Positions 27,101-36,215 of a DNA stretch of 64,000 nucleotides are shown one piece after another. The stretch comes from Clostridia bacterium (GTDB lineage Bacteria > Bacillota > Clostridia > Christensenellales > Aristaeellaceae). A model generated the notes under the pieces. The model did no database searches. It had not been told where the DNA came from and saw nothing but the letters and a program-made list of their open reading frames with translations. The position numbers were made by a program, and so were the translations under genes. Location: the NCBI GenBank assembly GCA_017404985.1, contig JAFRBK010000011.1:186001-250000 (forward strand), written 5' to 3'. Position 1 is the stretch's first letter; the number at the start of each line of letters is the position of its first letter.

Positions 27101-29001
27101 AGCAGCACAAAGTGCTTGTCCAGGTCCTCTTCGTTGAAGAGCACGTAGCATTCCGCCTGGAGCGATTCGTCGCGTCCCGCCCGGCCGGCCTCCTGCGTGT
27201 AGCTTTCCAGGGAATCGGAAATGTCGTGGTGGATCACGAGCCCCACATTGGGCTTGTCGACGCCCATGCCGAAGGCGGACGTGGCCACGATCACCTGCAC
27301 CTCGTCCTGCAGGAAGGCGTTCTGGATCCGGATTTTCTCCTGGCTGTCCATCCGCCCGTTGTACGGTTCCGCCGCGAATCCGTCCTTCCTCAGCCGCTCA
27401 GCGAGCTGCTGCGTCCTCCGGACCCGGGAAACATAGATGATCGCCGGGCAGTTCCGGGCCTGCAGCAGGTTGCGGATCTCGTTGTATTTTTCTTCGTCGT
27501 TCCGCATGAACAGCACAACATACTGCAGGTTTTTGCGGCTGGCTTTCGAGGTGAAAAGCTTCAGCTCCAGCCCCAGCTTCTGGCGGAAATATTCCTGAAT
27601 ATCCCGGATCACCTGCTGCTTGGCAGTAGCCGTAAAGCAGGATACCGGAATAGCCTGTCCGTTGTTCTTCCTCTCCTGCAGCTTCCGCAGGAAGTCCCCG
27701 ATATACAGGTAATCGACCCGGAAATCATGCCCCCAGGAGGAAAAGCAGTGGGCCTCGTCGATCACAAACCGAACGACATTCCGGGAGGCCAGCAGGTTCT
27801 CGATGGTGGCGGACCGCAGCGATTCCGGGGAGATATACAGAATGGAAGCCCGCCCGTTGGCTACCCGGTCGATGGCTTCCTTCCGTTCGAGCGGGTCCAG
27901 CAGGCCGTTGATCGTAACAGCGTCCGGAATTCCTTTTTCCTCCAGGTGGTCCACCTGGTCCTTCATCAGGGATTGCAGCGGGGAAATAACCACCGTCAGA
28001 CCGCGCACGGCCTCCCCCGCAACCAGCGCCGGCAGCTGAAAAGTCAGGGATTTCCCGCCTCCCGTCGGAAAAACAGCCAGCAGCGATTCCCCCGCAATCG
28101 CGGCCCGGACGGCTTTCTCCTGCAGCGATTCTCCCTCGTAAACCCGAAAAGAGTCGAAGCCAAAGATCTCCTTCAGCCGGACGCCGGCATCCAGCCGTCG
28201 TGCGCAGAAACGGCAGTCCTTCTGTCCGCAGATGGTTCCCCGCAGCTGCCGGATGGTTTTCTCCACCCCGGGAAACCGGCGGATCACCCAGGGCGGGGTG
28301 ATGGAATATTTGTCCTCGATATTAACTAAAGCCAGCGTGTAGGCCAGTTCCGCCGGATTATCCCGGATCATGGGCCCCAGCTTGGCATATTCGCAGATTT
28401 TTCCCTGAAACAGGCGTTGGATCAGCTGTATCCTGGATTCCTGAATGGCTTCCCCGGCACCGGCTGGCCCTTCCGGTTGCACTCTGGATTCCTGAATAGC
28501 TCCCCCGGCTTCGGCCGGTCCTCCCGGCTGCATCTCCTGGATCAGCGAAAAAAACCCGGCAAAGCCTTCCCGCTCTTCCAGCAGCCCCTGGTATACTTTT
28601 TGCATCTCCTCCGGGAGATTCAGAAAGGCGGCAACCTCGTCGTCGAACAGCTCCCTGCATTTCATCGCGTCGTTCAGGGGATTGTTCAGCTCTTCGGTCT
28701 GCAGCTTGTCATCTTTCAGCAGCCGGTGGTATGGCTTCGCCGGAAAAAGCAGCGCGGAAAGGTAAAGCGTGTCGATGGCCTGCGCTCCCGGGCATGCCTG
28801 TTCCGCCAGCCCCCGGATGTATTTCAGGTCGAAGTCCACGATGTTATGGCCGGCCAGATACCGGGCTCCGCGCAAAAAAGCAGAGAACTCTGCCGGAGAG
28901 TTTGTATGAAGGACCGTCCCGTCCTGCCTCACAGCACCGAAATCCCTGATTTGTCCGTTCGTGGGGTTAGCTTCCACATCCAGAAAAATCAAATCGTTCA
29001 C
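24112..29001 (-). CDS. DEDDh exonuclease-RecQ helicase-UvrD/PcrA helicase fusion
   Basis: 1,629 residues. Residues 1 to about 115 look like a DnaQ-type 3'-5' exonuclease (FLDVEANP, GHNIVDFDLK). A CxxxxCxxC cluster (near 253-264) precedes a RecQ-type SF2 helicase with Walker A FPTGGGKS near 311 and DEAH box VIDEAHCFSSWGHDF near 411, plus QEAGRAGRD. The C-terminal half is an SF1A UvrD/PcrA-type helicase: Walker A AAGPGSGKT near 1092, VIDEAQD near 1198, VSTMHKAKGREFD and VALTRAKHEL. A short tail ends IMIILPDLVLTRKDQV. It should unwind and trim DNA in repair or defence. The GTG start has GGAG nine bases upstream. A short duplicated segment (IQESR twice) links the exonuclease and helicase. Confidence 0.9.
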   Translation of the reverse strand: MNDLIFLDVEANPTNGQIRDFGAVRQDGTVLHTNSPAEFSAFLRGARYLAGHNIVDFDLKYIRGLAEQACPGAQAIDTLYLSALLFPAKPYHRLLKDDKLQTEELNNPLNDAMKCRELFDDEVAAFLNLPEEMQKVYQGLLEEREGFAGFFSLIQEMQPGGPAEAGGAIQESRVQPEGPAGAGEAIQESRIQLIQRLFQGKICEYAKLGPMIRDNPAELAYTLALVNIEDKYSITPPWVIRRFPGVEKTIRQLRGTICGQKDCRFCARRLDAGVRLKEIFGFDSFRVYEGESLQEKAVRAAIAGESLLAVFPTGGGKSLTFQLPALVAGEAVRGLTVVISPLQSLMKDQVDHLEEKGIPDAVTINGLLDPLERKEAIDRVANGRASILYISPESLRSATIENLLASRNVVRFVIDEAHCFSSWGHDFRVDYLYIGDFLRKLQERKNNGQAIPVSCFTATAKQQVIRDIQEYFRQKLGLELKLFTSKASRKNLQYVVLFMRNDEEKYNEIRNLLQARNCPAIIYVSRVRRTQQLAERLRKDGFAAEPYNGRMDSQEKIRIQNAFLQDEVQVIVATSAFGMGVDKPNVGLVIHHDISDSLESYTQEAGRAGRDESLQAECYVLFNEEDLDKHFVLLNQTRLSMNEIQQVWRAIKEQTGRHGRVSCSVLEIGRQAGWDDTVTELETRIKTAIAALEDAGYIERGRNVPHIYANSIQAPNMAAASRILEGCGRMTEDQKMTARRILSFLISRKNTYRGTSETAESRVDYLADRLGLSRKEVVDSILMMREEGLLADEQDLTAILRRTDTENRSEKILQHFLALERFLLYHLEDGEAPDYRELNDTALRSGMADCCVKDLKTIVLYWIISNQLRKGIPEAGERSVLYRTQERSRQRESLDRRSELAAFIVRYLFSHEEGILKQEGQEAAVSFSVKELEDAFNRKARLRFDGFTAVSGEEVQQALLYLSRIQALRIEGGFLVSYNAIQIQRKEQNNRIQYKAKDYQQLKEYYQQKMQQIHIVGEYAHLMDKNTQKALQFVSDYFHMEYPAFLEKYFPDMQRRMEIDRNMTPERYGRLFGGLSELQMEIINENTAPGILVAAGPGSGKTRVLVHKLASLLTMEDIKHEQLLMLTFSRAAATEFKTRLMDLIGNAAYFVEIKTFHSYCFDLLGKIGNLDESGHVVEDATRLILEDRVEPGRITKTVLVIDEAQDMDEKEYELVCALKQKNEGMRIIAVGDDDQNIFTFRGADSRFMKKLADGEGCRCIEMTDNYRSDRRIVDFANAFAGTIHQRMKKTPIRAVSTEDGSVRLLSYTGGHLETPVAEDVAGNPREGSRCVLTATNEEAARVAGLLNRKGIRASLIQSNDGFDLYHLAEIRYFLARLGDGRTLIRAEDWEKARNELKENYGESSMLPLCLNIIDTFQKLNRNLYRSDWEAFLHESRMEDFEQTDGQAVMVSTMHKAKGREFDQVFLMLDGYDFGSDEAKRTVYVALTRAKHELRIHTNTRFMVQLGSQTTEMKKVKETYGLPEEILLPLTHRDVALGFFRTRQIEIREMRCGEELAWRENKLWKKGKGDRAVAQLSAACAGRVKRFENRGYQITSARIRAMVFWKPDDEYPGEIMIILPDLVLTRKDQV

Positions 29002-29060
29002 GATCCTGTTCTCCGTTCATGCAAACTCATCCGGATTGTTTCTCTGCTTTTTGTGTGCCT

Positions 29061-30596
29061 TTACGGTACCTCTTTGTCGAAATAGTCGTATTTGGTAACC
29101 TTGGTTACATTGCCGCTGTCGTCGTATTCATACCGGCGGGAAACCGCTCCGTCCTCCAGCATGATTGCGAACCCGTCCGTATCGTAGTATTTCTCGTAGA
29201 CCACATGCCCGGCCGCGTCATACTCCCGGTAAATGATCGCATAGCCCGCGGCGCACCGGATCGGATTGCCGTCTGTGTCGTAATACTTTTCGCGGTTGAT
29301 GTTCCCCAGCTTATCGTAAGTATAATCCACCCGGTGGTACGTGTCGCCCGCCAACGCAACGGGATTCATCTCCGCGTCATAATACCTTTCGCTGATAACC
29401 TGGTTCTTGGCCATCTCCCGGATGCGGATCACGAAACCGTTTTCACCCATGACCGGCTTGCCTTCGGCATCTGTCCAGGTATCCTGGAACATCCGCTCGT
29501 CTTCCATCTGTTCGCTCTTCATCACCGGCCCTGGTACCGGCGTCGGTTCAGGCGTCGGTGTTGGTTCGGGCGTCGGCGTAGGCGTGGGTTCCGGCGTCGG
29601 GGTGGGCGTGGGTTCCGGCGTCGGCGTCGCCGTAGGTTCAGGAGACGGCGTAGAAGACGGCGTCGGGGTTGGTGTAGGTGTAGGCGTCGGTGTCGGTGTT
29701 GGCGTCGGGGTTGGTGTGGGTGTAGGAGTCGGAGTTGGTGTCGGAGTCGGCGTCGCCGTAGCAGTAGCCATCGGCGTTGGCGTCGGTGTTGGCGTTGGTG
29801 TCGGGGTTGGTGTGGGTGTAGGAGTTGGCGTCGGGGTTGATGTCGGAGTAGGCGTTGGAGTTGCCGTAACCGTTGGTGTAGGAGTCGGCGTTGGTGTCGC
29901 CGTAGGTGTTGCGGTCGGCGTTGGTGTTGCCGTAGGTGTCGCAGTCGGTGTTTCCGCCCCTTCTGTCACTTCATTCCCTTCGCTTCCAGCCTCTTCCGTC
30001 GGTTCCGGTGTTTCCTTCTCCCCGGCTGGCCCGGCAGAACCTTCTTCAAACGGGTTCAGCCCATCTGCCATGTCCGCCAGGTGGTAGGGCAGCAGCGGTT
30101 TTCCATCCTCGCGCAGCCACTGCCGGACATTCTCCGGATATCCTTCTTCCCCTCCGGTCTTCTTGTTCTTCTCATTGTAATAATATACGCCGGAAACAGT
30201 CCTGTCCTCATAAACCACAGTCACCTTGGCATATTCCTGTTTTGTCTCCTTTAGGTTTCCGTCCCGGCCGTAGAAGTCAGCTTCTTTGATCTGATTGTTG
30301 CCGTTGTAGAGGAAGCGGATCACTGCATATCCATTTGCATTTTCCTTCCGGTATCCGTTCCGGTCCGTAAAGCGGATTTTGCTCAGGGTCTTCCGTCCTC
30401 CATCCGCGTATTCGCATTCCACGATGGCATATTCTTCAGGGCCGCTGGCCGCACGGCCATTCTCGTCTATAAAGGTATATGTGACCTTTTTCCCGTCCGT
30501 TTCCTTCATGACCCGCAAGCTGCCTTCCGCTTCCGCGCCAATCATGCACAGCAGCCCCATTGCTGCTGCCAGAATCCCCGCCAGCCATCGCTTCAT
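29061..30596 (-). CDS. Secreted YD-like repeat protein with Pro-Thr stalk
   Basis: About 511 residues. A signal peptide ([16 protein letters not shown], ending AEA) is followed by a region of YD-like units ([11 protein letters not shown]), then roughly 140 residues of almost pure Pro-Thr repeat with some Ala/Val/Glu, then more YD-like units ([17 protein letters not shown]). The units resemble those of the two larger neighbours at 31432 and 57974 and recall RHS/YD-repeat folds, but no toxin domain is present. The Pro-Thr stretch is a typical extended cell-surface spacer. A longer frame starts with TTG at 30629; ATG 30596 has GGGGAG before it and begins the signal peptide. Confidence 0.75.
   Translation of the reverse strand: MKRWLAGILAAAMGLLCMIGAEAEGSLRVMKETDGKKVTYTFIDENGRAASGPEEYAIVECEYADGGRKTLSKIRFTDRNGYRKENANGYAVIRFLYNGNNQIKEADFYGRDGNLKETKQEYAKVTVVYEDRTVSGVYYYNEKNKKTGGEEGYPENVRQWLREDGKPLLPYHLADMADGLNPFEEGSAGPAGEKETPEPTEEAGSEGNEVTEGAETPTATPTATPTPTATPTATPTPTPTPTVTATPTPTPTSTPTPTPTPTPTPTPTPTPTPTPMATATATPTPTPTPTPTPTPTPTPTPTPTPTPTPTPTPSSTPSPEPTATPTPEPTPTPTPEPTPTPTPEPTPTPEPTPVPGPVMKSEQMEDERMFQDTWTDAEGKPVMGENGFVIRIREMAKNQVISERYYDAEMNPVALAGDTYHRVDYTYDKLGNINREKYYDTDGNPIRCAAGYAIIYREYDAAGHVVYEKYYDTDGFAIMLEDGAVSRRYEYDDSGNVTKVTKYDYFDKEVP
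29527..29950 (-). repeat. Low-complexity Pro-Thr coding microsatellite
   Basis: Long run of near-identical hexanucleotide units (GTCGGN/GTTGGN on the plus strand) that encode Pro-Thr pairs. Prone to slippage, so its length probably differs between strains. Confidence 0.85.
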
Positions 30597-30627
30597 GCCG
30601 TTTCTCCCCGTCTTTTCGTTCTTTGAC

Positions 30628-30660
30628 AAAAAAACCCCCGAACCATTCCGATCCGGGGGA
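30628..30660 (-). terminator. Terminator of the 30685 gene
   Basis: On the minus strand CCCCCGGA pairs with TTCGGGGG across a short loop and is followed by seven T residues (plus-strand A run 30628-30634). It separates the 30685 gene from the Pro-Thr protein gene. Confidence 0.85.
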
Positions 30661-30684
30661 AATTTTTCGTTTGCCTGCGTTGCC

Positions 30685-31260
30685 TTACTTGGTCTCGCTC
30701 ACAGCCACAGCCAGGAAGGTCTTGGTGCCGATCTTCTGCAGGATATCAGCCGTCAGAACAATAACCACATCACCGTTGGCGTTCGCCTGGCCCGCCACCT
30801 TAATCCACTGGGTGTCTGCCACAGTCGCCCCGGGAATGCCGATCATGATGTACACAACTTCTTGCTGGGCATACTTAGTGGGGAAAGTCAGCGTCACGCT
30901 CAGGGCCGTGAACTGGGTGGGATCAGAGGCGAATTTAAAGGGCTGGGCTTCATTCACCGTCGTATAATTCGCGGGCAGAACGTCATTCCCAGCAAGGCCG
31001 AAGAAAGCGTTCAGCGCATCAGGGCCCTGGATGCTCCCCAGCGAAGCAATGATCTGGTTGATGATATCATTCGCTTCGGCCTTTCCCAGAGCCGGAGCCG
31101 TAGCCGCAGCCGTAGCCGCGTTATTGTTATTGTTATTGTTATTGTTCGTCACAGCCGCGTTGGTTTTGTCGTCAACTTTTACGGAACCAGTAGCAGCCAG
31201 AGCGCTCACAGCGCACAGAACCAAAGCCAGGGCAAGAACCAGAGCAGTCAGTTTCTTCAT
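30685..31260 (-). CDS. Small secreted protein with a poly-Asn run
   Basis: 191 residues, unknown family. A clear signal peptide ([15 protein letters not shown], cleaved after ALA) is followed by a short linker with nine consecutive Asn residues, an Ala/Thr stretch, and a compact domain of about 140 residues ([43 protein letters not shown]) that reads as mostly beta. No Cys and no cell-wall anchor. It has its own promoter and terminator, which suggests a monocistronic, possibly abundant product. An AAGGAGA site precedes the ATG. Confidence 0.75.
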   Translation of the reverse strand: MKKLTALVLALALVLCAVSALAATGSVKVDDKTNAAVTNNNNNNNNNAATAAATAPALGKAEANDIINQIIASLGSIQGPDALNAFFGLAGNDVLPANYTTVNEAQPFKFASDPTQFTALSVTLTFPTKYAQQEVVYIMIGIPGATVADTQWIKVAGQANANGDVVIVLTADILQKIGTKTFLAVAVSETK

Positions 31261-31284
31261 AAGTAAAATCTCCTTCCTGATTTA

Positions 31285-31304
31285 AAGATTCCTTTCAGAA
31301 TCTT
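31285..31304. other. Leader hairpin of the 30685 gene
   Basis: AAGATTC (31285-31291) and GAATCTT (31298-31304) form a 7-bp stem with a 6-base loop between the promoter and the ribosome site. Role unknown. Confidence 0.35.
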
Positions 31305-31327
31305 GGTGGCAAAAACCTTTCTTAACT

Positions 31328-31356
31328 CTTATACCACATTTGGACCCGGTTGTAAA
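31328..31356 (-). promoter_or_regulatory. Promoter of the 30685 gene
   Basis: Minus strand TTTACA (31351-31356) and TATAAG (31328-31333) 17 bases apart. The same TTTACA-type -35 precedes the YD-repeat gene at 62065. Confidence 0.65.
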
Positions 31357-31431
31357 GATGTGTACACGGTTTTTTTCATAACCTTTATTCCATATTTTCA
31401 CAAAGTCGGTTTTTTCTCTTCATGCCCTTCT

Positions 31432-34400
31432 TTACACCTTTTCCCCGTTCAGGTTCAGCCGTTCCTCCCCGGCCAGGCTGCCGTCCTCCCCGTAGGTGCG
31501 GATCACCCGCGCCGCGCCGTCCCTGGTTTCCATTGGGCTTCCGTCCGCGTTGAAGTACTGCTCCTGGGTCACCTTTCCGGCGTCATTGTAGTCGTATGCC
31601 GTCTGGTAAACCCCGTTCGCGTTGGCCATGGGGCTGCTGGTGTGGTCCATGTAGCTCTCGTAAATCACCCGCTTCTTGTCGTCGAAGCGCCGCCACACCA
31701 TCTCGTATCCGGCCCGGCAGACCGTATACTGCCCGTTCCCGTCCAGGAACCGAAGCACATGCGCGTTCCCGTTCTCGTCGTATTCCCGCTCAATGGCATA
31801 GTAAATGTCCCGGTTCATCGCCATGGGCGCGCCTGCCGGATCGAACCATGCTTCATAAATAACCTGCTTCTTCTCGTTGTATTTTTTTTGTATCCCGCCG
31901 AACCCGGATTTGCAGGCCACCGGTTCCCCGTTCCCATCGTAATACTTCTCCAGCGCGATATTCCCCGCCGCGTCGTATTCCCTGGTATGGGCCGCGTATC
32001 CGTTCCCGGTCGTAAAGGGCGCTCCCGCCAGCCAGTAGCTGATTCGGCTCGCCTGGTTCTTCTCATTAAACTCCCGGCGGATTTCATCGTATCCGGCCTT
32101 CCGTGCAATCATCTCCCCATCCGGGCCGTAAGTCCGCTCGCAGACGGTATTGCCTTTTTTGTCGAAATCCCGGTCGATCCGCACATAGGTGTCCCCGACC
32201 GTCATTGGCTGGCCTTCGGTGTCAAACCAGGCTTCCCTCGTGGCGTGCTTGCTGTCAAGCCATTCCCGTTCAATCCGGTGGTATTTGTTCTTGCCGTGGA
32301 TCACGGGCTCCCCTTCCGCGCCGTAGTAGCTCTCCGCGGCCACCAGCCCCTGCCGGTCATAGCTGCGCGTAATTGCCGCCACGTCGTTAAGCGGGAACGG
32401 TTCCCCATTCAGCCAGTAGCTGATCCGGATCACCTGGTTCTTCCGGTTGAATTCCTGCCGTGTCTCGTCGTATCCGGCTTTTCGGGCGATGCGTGCGCCG
32501 TCTGCCCCGTAAGTCACTTCGGAAATGGTATTCCCCTGGATATCAAACTCCCGTTCGATCCGCACAAAGGTATCGTTGGGCGCCAGCGGCTTCCCTTCCG
32601 TGTCAAACCATTCCTCCCGGCTCACGTGTTTCGTGTCTGCCCACACCCGCTTGATCTTGTGGTATTTGTTTCCGGTATGGATGGCCGGTGTCCCGTCCGT
32701 ACCATAGTAGGCCTCCTCGGCCACGCATCCCTTCTCGTCGTATGCGCGCTCAATCACCGCCGCGCCGCTGACGGCAAAGGGAGCCCCGTCCAGCCAGTAG
32801 CTGATCCGCACCACCCGGTTGTTCTCATCGAAGACCTGCCGCATCTCGTCATATCCGGCCTTCCGGGCGATGAGGCTGCCGTCTGGCTGTTTCGTCTTCT
32901 CAGCGGTCATGTTGCCCCGCTCGTCGTATTCCCGCACGATGGCGCAGTAGGTGTCGCCCGGCGCCACAGGGTTTTCCTCCGTGTCAAACCAGGCCTCGCC
33001 GGACATATGTTTCGCGTCCAGCCAGGTCCGCTCCAGTCGGTGGTACTTCTTGGAGATGCTCATCGCCGGTTCGCCGTCCGCCCCGTAATAGGCTTCCGAA
33101 AGGATGCACCCGTTTCCGTCATATTCCCTCGTCAGGCTCGCGATTCCATCCGTGTTCGCCGCCGATTCCCCATGTATATAATAGGAAATCCGAATAACGC
33201 GGTCTCTGTCGTCGAATTCCTGTCGTAATTCATCATATCCGGCATTCCGGGTGATAGGTTCCCCGTCTGCGCCGTAAGTCCGCTCCGCAACTGTATTCTT
33301 CCGCTGGTCGAATTCACGTTCAATCTTTACGAAGGTATCACTCGGCACGACCGGCTTTCCTGCCGCATCAAACCATGCTTCTGACATTGCATGTTTGCTG
33401 TCCAGCCAGGTACGTTCGATCCTGTGGTATTTTGTACTGATATTGACCGCTGGTTCCCCATTTGCGTCGAAATACGCCAGCCGCAGGGGATTTCCGTTCA
33501 GGTCGTTTTCCCGCTCAAAGCTATGGTATCCCTGGTCCAGCGTCACCCGGTTCCCGTTCCGGTCGTAGTAGCTTTCCCGGCTCAGGTTGCCGTATGCATC
33601 GTATTCCCGCTCGATCTGGGAATACCCCGCTGCCAGCTCCGTCTCCGCCCCGTCCCGGTCGTAGTAGGTTTCCCGCGTCACCTTTCCGCCCGCGTTCATT
33701 TCCCGTACGATGTAGGCGTATCCGGCCTTCAGGTTCATCAGTTTCCCGTCCAGCCCGTAGTATTCGGTCACCGTTCCGTTGTCCTGGCTCCCGTTTTCCG
33801 TCCCGCCTTCGCCGTCTGCCCCGGAATCCTCAGTGTCCTCGTCATCTCCGCCGTCTGAATCGTCTGAATCATCCGAATCGCCCTCCGCTGCTTCGGTCCC
33901 GACCAGTTTCATGTCCTTGAAGAGCACGGTCCGCACATAGGCGTATTCCTGCCCGGCAGCGTTAATCAGTTCCCCGTCCTCATTGTAGAAGCGGGTGCAC
34001 ATCACAGCGCCCTTGCTGTTGTATTCGTATTCGGCCCGGTGGTATCCGTTCTTCCCGGCCACCGGTTCGCCCTCCGTCCAGTAGCTCTCGCTCAGCTTGT
34101 TTCCCCCGGCCCAGGTATTCCGGACCTCATCCGCGTGCTGGTCAGTCAGGCAGGGTTTCCCGTCCGCATCGTAGTATTTGGTGCTCAGCGGCTTTCCGTT
34201 CTCATCGTTCTCATACCGCGCCTCCGCATATCCCGCGTTGCACACCATAGGCGTCTTCTGGTCGCCCCTGAAATATTTGATACCGGTCAGCACCCGGTCG
34301 GTATAGATCCGCTTCACCGCCTCGTATCCGTCCTTACAGGCGGCGGGCTTGCCTTTTTCGTCGTTATATGTGGTCCAGATCAGGGTCTTCCCGTTCTGGT

Positions 34401-35463
34401 AGGTGTTCGTCACCTCGGCGTATCCCAGGCTGGCCACAGTCACCGGCTTGTTATTTTCATCGTAGTATTTCTGCTTGCTCACCTTGCCGGTCTTGGTGTA
34501 TGTGATGGCAATCCGGGTGTATCCGTCCTTGTTGTTCCCCTTCTTGCCCTCCCCGATGTAGTAGATTCGTTCCGTCTCCCGGTTCCGGACACCCAGCTTC
34601 CGCTTCACGCCGCAGGTCCCGTCCCCGAGGTAGTACAGGCTCCCGTCCGCGTTGTAGTACATGGCCAGCCGGCTGTCCTCCGGATAGGTATACAGCACGT
34701 AGGCATATCCCTGGGGGCCGGGAATCGGCTCCCCGTCCGCGTCGTAGTACCGGGTTTCCCGGATTTTCCCTCCCTTGTATTTGCTGATCATGGTCGCGTA
34801 GTGGTCCCTCGTGCTGTACCAGGGCTTCCCGTCCTCCCCAAAGTAGGCAATCCGGGTCTTCTGCTTTCCGCTCCAGTCGTATTCCACCCGGGCATATCCG
34901 TTGGGCCCGGCAGCCAGGTTGTTCTCCGCGTCGTACCAGCTGTCGCTGCTGACCCGTTCATATTGCCCGACCTGCTCATATTCGGTGATCTGGTGCGTCC
35001 CGATGGGATTCCCCGCCGTGTCGTAACGCCAGGTGGACTTGTGTTTCCCGTTCTGGTATTTGGTCACCTGCCTGCTGTAACCCTCAGGCCCGATCACCGG
35101 CTTTCCGGCCGCGTCGAAGTAGCTCTGCTCCGCCAGCCGCCGGTCGGTGTAGACCTTGGTGCATACGGCGTAGCCTTCTGCCCCAGTCACCGGCTTTCCC
35201 TTCTCGTCCAGCAGCTCGATCTTGGAAACCAGGTTGTATGTCGTATAGGTGTAGCGGATCGTCGCGTATCCCTTGTCGGAGGCAACCACCGCGTTTCCGT
35301 CATCGTCGACATAGGTTTTCGCCTCCACCAGTTTCCGGTTCTTCGGATTGTAGTCCGTCCGCACCTTCAGGTTGGAGGCCAGCTCCGCCGAAGCGCTGCC
35401 AAAAAGCAAAAAGAGAAGCGCCGCCGCGCATCCCAAAATCAAAATCAGTTTTCTTCTGCGCAT
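31432..35463 (-). CDS. Large secreted YD-like repeat protein (paralogue 1)
   Basis: 1,343 residues with a signal peptide ending SASA. Apart from an acidic spacer near residues 525-560 (Asp/Ser/Glu-rich) the chain is built of YD-like units such as YYDADGEPIPGPQGYAYV. In the C-terminal half about four super-repeats of some 127 residues occur, each with four different sub-units (EAYYGADGEP, EAWFDTEG, GADG..I.RKAGYDE, RISYWLNGEPF). The whole layout matches the protein at 57974, including the last 100 residues (ESYMDHTS.PMAN). No RHS-type core hydrolase or toxin end is seen. It starts 48 bases after CpsB with a GGGAGG ribosome site, so it probably belongs to the surface-polysaccharide operon. Function unknown; likely a long surface fibre. 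Confidence 0.8.
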   Translation of the reverse strand: MRRRKLILILGCAAALLFLLFGSASAELASNLKVRTDYNPKNRKLVEAKTYVDDDGNAVVASDKGYATIRYTYTTYNLVSKIELLDEKGKPVTGAEGYAVCTKVYTDRRLAEQSYFDAAGKPVIGPEGYSRQVTKYQNGKHKSTWRYDTAGNPIGTHQITEYEQVGQYERVSSDSWYDAENNLAAGPNGYARVEYDWSGKQKTRIAYFGEDGKPWYSTRDHYATMISKYKGGKIRETRYYDADGEPIPGPQGYAYVLYTYPEDSRLAMYYNADGSLYYLGDGTCGVKRKLGVRNRETERIYYIGEGKKGNNKDGYTRIAITYTKTGKVSKQKYYDENNKPVTVASLGYAEVTNTYQNGKTLIWTTYNDEKGKPAACKDGYEAVKRIYTDRVLTGIKYFRGDQKTPMVCNAGYAEARYENDENGKPLSTKYYDADGKPCLTDQHADEVRNTWAGGNKLSESYWTEGEPVAGKNGYHRAEYEYNSKGAVMCTRFYNEDGELINAAGQEYAYVRTVLFKDMKLVGTEAAEGDSDDSDDSDGGDDEDTEDSGADGEGGTENGSQDNGTVTEYYGLDGKLMNLKAGYAYIVREMNAGGKVTRETYYDRDGAETELAAGYSQIEREYDAYGNLSRESYYDRNGNRVTLDQGYHSFERENDLNGNPLRLAYFDANGEPAVNISTKYHRIERTWLDSKHAMSEAWFDAAGKPVVPSDTFVKIEREFDQRKNTVAERTYGADGEPITRNAGYDELRQEFDDRDRVIRISYYIHGESAANTDGIASLTREYDGNGCILSEAYYGADGEPAMSISKKYHRLERTWLDAKHMSGEAWFDTEENPVAPGDTYCAIVREYDERGNMTAEKTKQPDGSLIARKAGYDEMRQVFDENNRVVRISYWLDGAPFAVSGAAVIERAYDEKGCVAEEAYYGTDGTPAIHTGNKYHKIKRVWADTKHVSREEWFDTEGKPLAPNDTFVRIEREFDIQGNTISEVTYGADGARIARKAGYDETRQEFNRKNQVIRISYWLNGEPFPLNDVAAITRSYDRQGLVAAESYYGAEGEPVIHGKNKYHRIEREWLDSKHATREAWFDTEGQPMTVGDTYVRIDRDFDKKGNTVCERTYGPDGEMIARKAGYDEIRREFNEKNQASRISYWLAGAPFTTGNGYAAHTREYDAAGNIALEKYYDGNGEPVACKSGFGGIQKKYNEKKQVIYEAWFDPAGAPMAMNRDIYYAIEREYDENGNAHVLRFLDGNGQYTVCRAGYEMVWRRFDDKKRVIYESYMDHTSSPMANANGVYQTAYDYNDAGKVTQEQYFNADGSPMETRDGAARVIRTYGEDGSLAGEERLNLNGEKV

Positions 35464-35511
35464 TGAAAACGCCTCCCACTCATATCATCCCGGCCAAAGC
35501 CGCAATCCTTA

Positions 35512-36213
35512 TCAGAACAGAATATCCGGCATCCCGGCGATCCGTTTCGCCGCCGCCGCGCCGTATTTCTCCTCCAGTGCCGCCATCCCCCGGGTCATGC
35601 AGGTCTCCCGCCCGGCCATGCAGTGCGTGTCCGTCGCGATGAAGTCCACCAGTTCCTCCCGGAAAAGCCGATCGAAGAACCCCCGCCGCAAAAGCGGCTG
35701 CTTCCGCAGCAGCGACCGGGCGTTAATCTGCACCATCGCCCGAAACCGGGTTTTCAGCTCCTTCACCTGTTCAATCTTCCCGATGGCCGGATACCGCTCC
35801 ATGTGCGCGATCACCGGAATCGCCCCGGCTCCGGCCACCTTCTGCAGCGCGTCCGTAATATGCTCCCGGGAATCCGTCGGGCTGAATTCGACCAGCGCAC
35901 AGTTGCTGTTCGCCAGCAGCGGCACCCGCTTTTCCCGGATCATCCGCGGCGTATTGTCGGTATAGAGCAGCTCCGCACCGCGGTACAGGGCCAGCTTCAG
36001 CCCTTCCTCCCGGATAATTTCCCCGGCCCGCTGAAAATGCATCTCGAAGACGTCGTAGGGAAACTCGTAGACCCCCGGTGTTACGTGCGGAGTGCAGATA
36101 ATCCTGTGGATTCCGTCCTCCGCCGCCTCCCGCAGCATCTTTCGGGTTTCCTCTTCTGTTTCTCCCCCGTCATCCACGCCCCAGATCACGTGGCTGTGCA
36201 TATCCGTATACAA
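35512..36213 (-). CDS. CpsB/YwqE-type PHP tyrosine-protein phosphatase
   Basis: About 233 residues of the PHP metallophosphatase family that dephosphorylates the partner tyrosine kinase CpsD in Gram-positive polysaccharide systems. MHSHVIWGVDDG at the start supplies the first metal ligands, CTPHVTPG and AHMERYP further ones, and FIATDTHC near the C terminus the last. The start is TTG at 36213: AAGGAGA lies seven bases upstream and the codon begins two bases past the LCP gene stop. A longer frame to 36252 would overlap the LCP gene and lacks a ribosome site. Confidence 0.88.
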   Translation of the reverse strand: MYTDMHSHVIWGVDDGGETEEETRKMLREAAEDGIHRIICTPHVTPGVYEFPYDVFEMHFQRAGEIIREEGLKLALYRGAELLYTDNTPRMIREKRVPLLANSNCALVEFSPTDSREHITDALQKVAGAGAIPVIAHMERYPAIGKIEQVKELKTRFRAMVQINARSLLRKQPLLRRGFFDRLFREELVDFIATDTHCMAGRETCMTRGMAALEEKYGAAAAKRIAGMPDILF

Positions 36214-36215
36214 AA

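Noticed and set aside
24112-29001. A defence island around the exonuclease-RecQ-UvrD gene
   Set aside because: Both neighbours are secreted repeat-protein genes. No restriction, CRISPR, retron or abortive-infection partner was seen.
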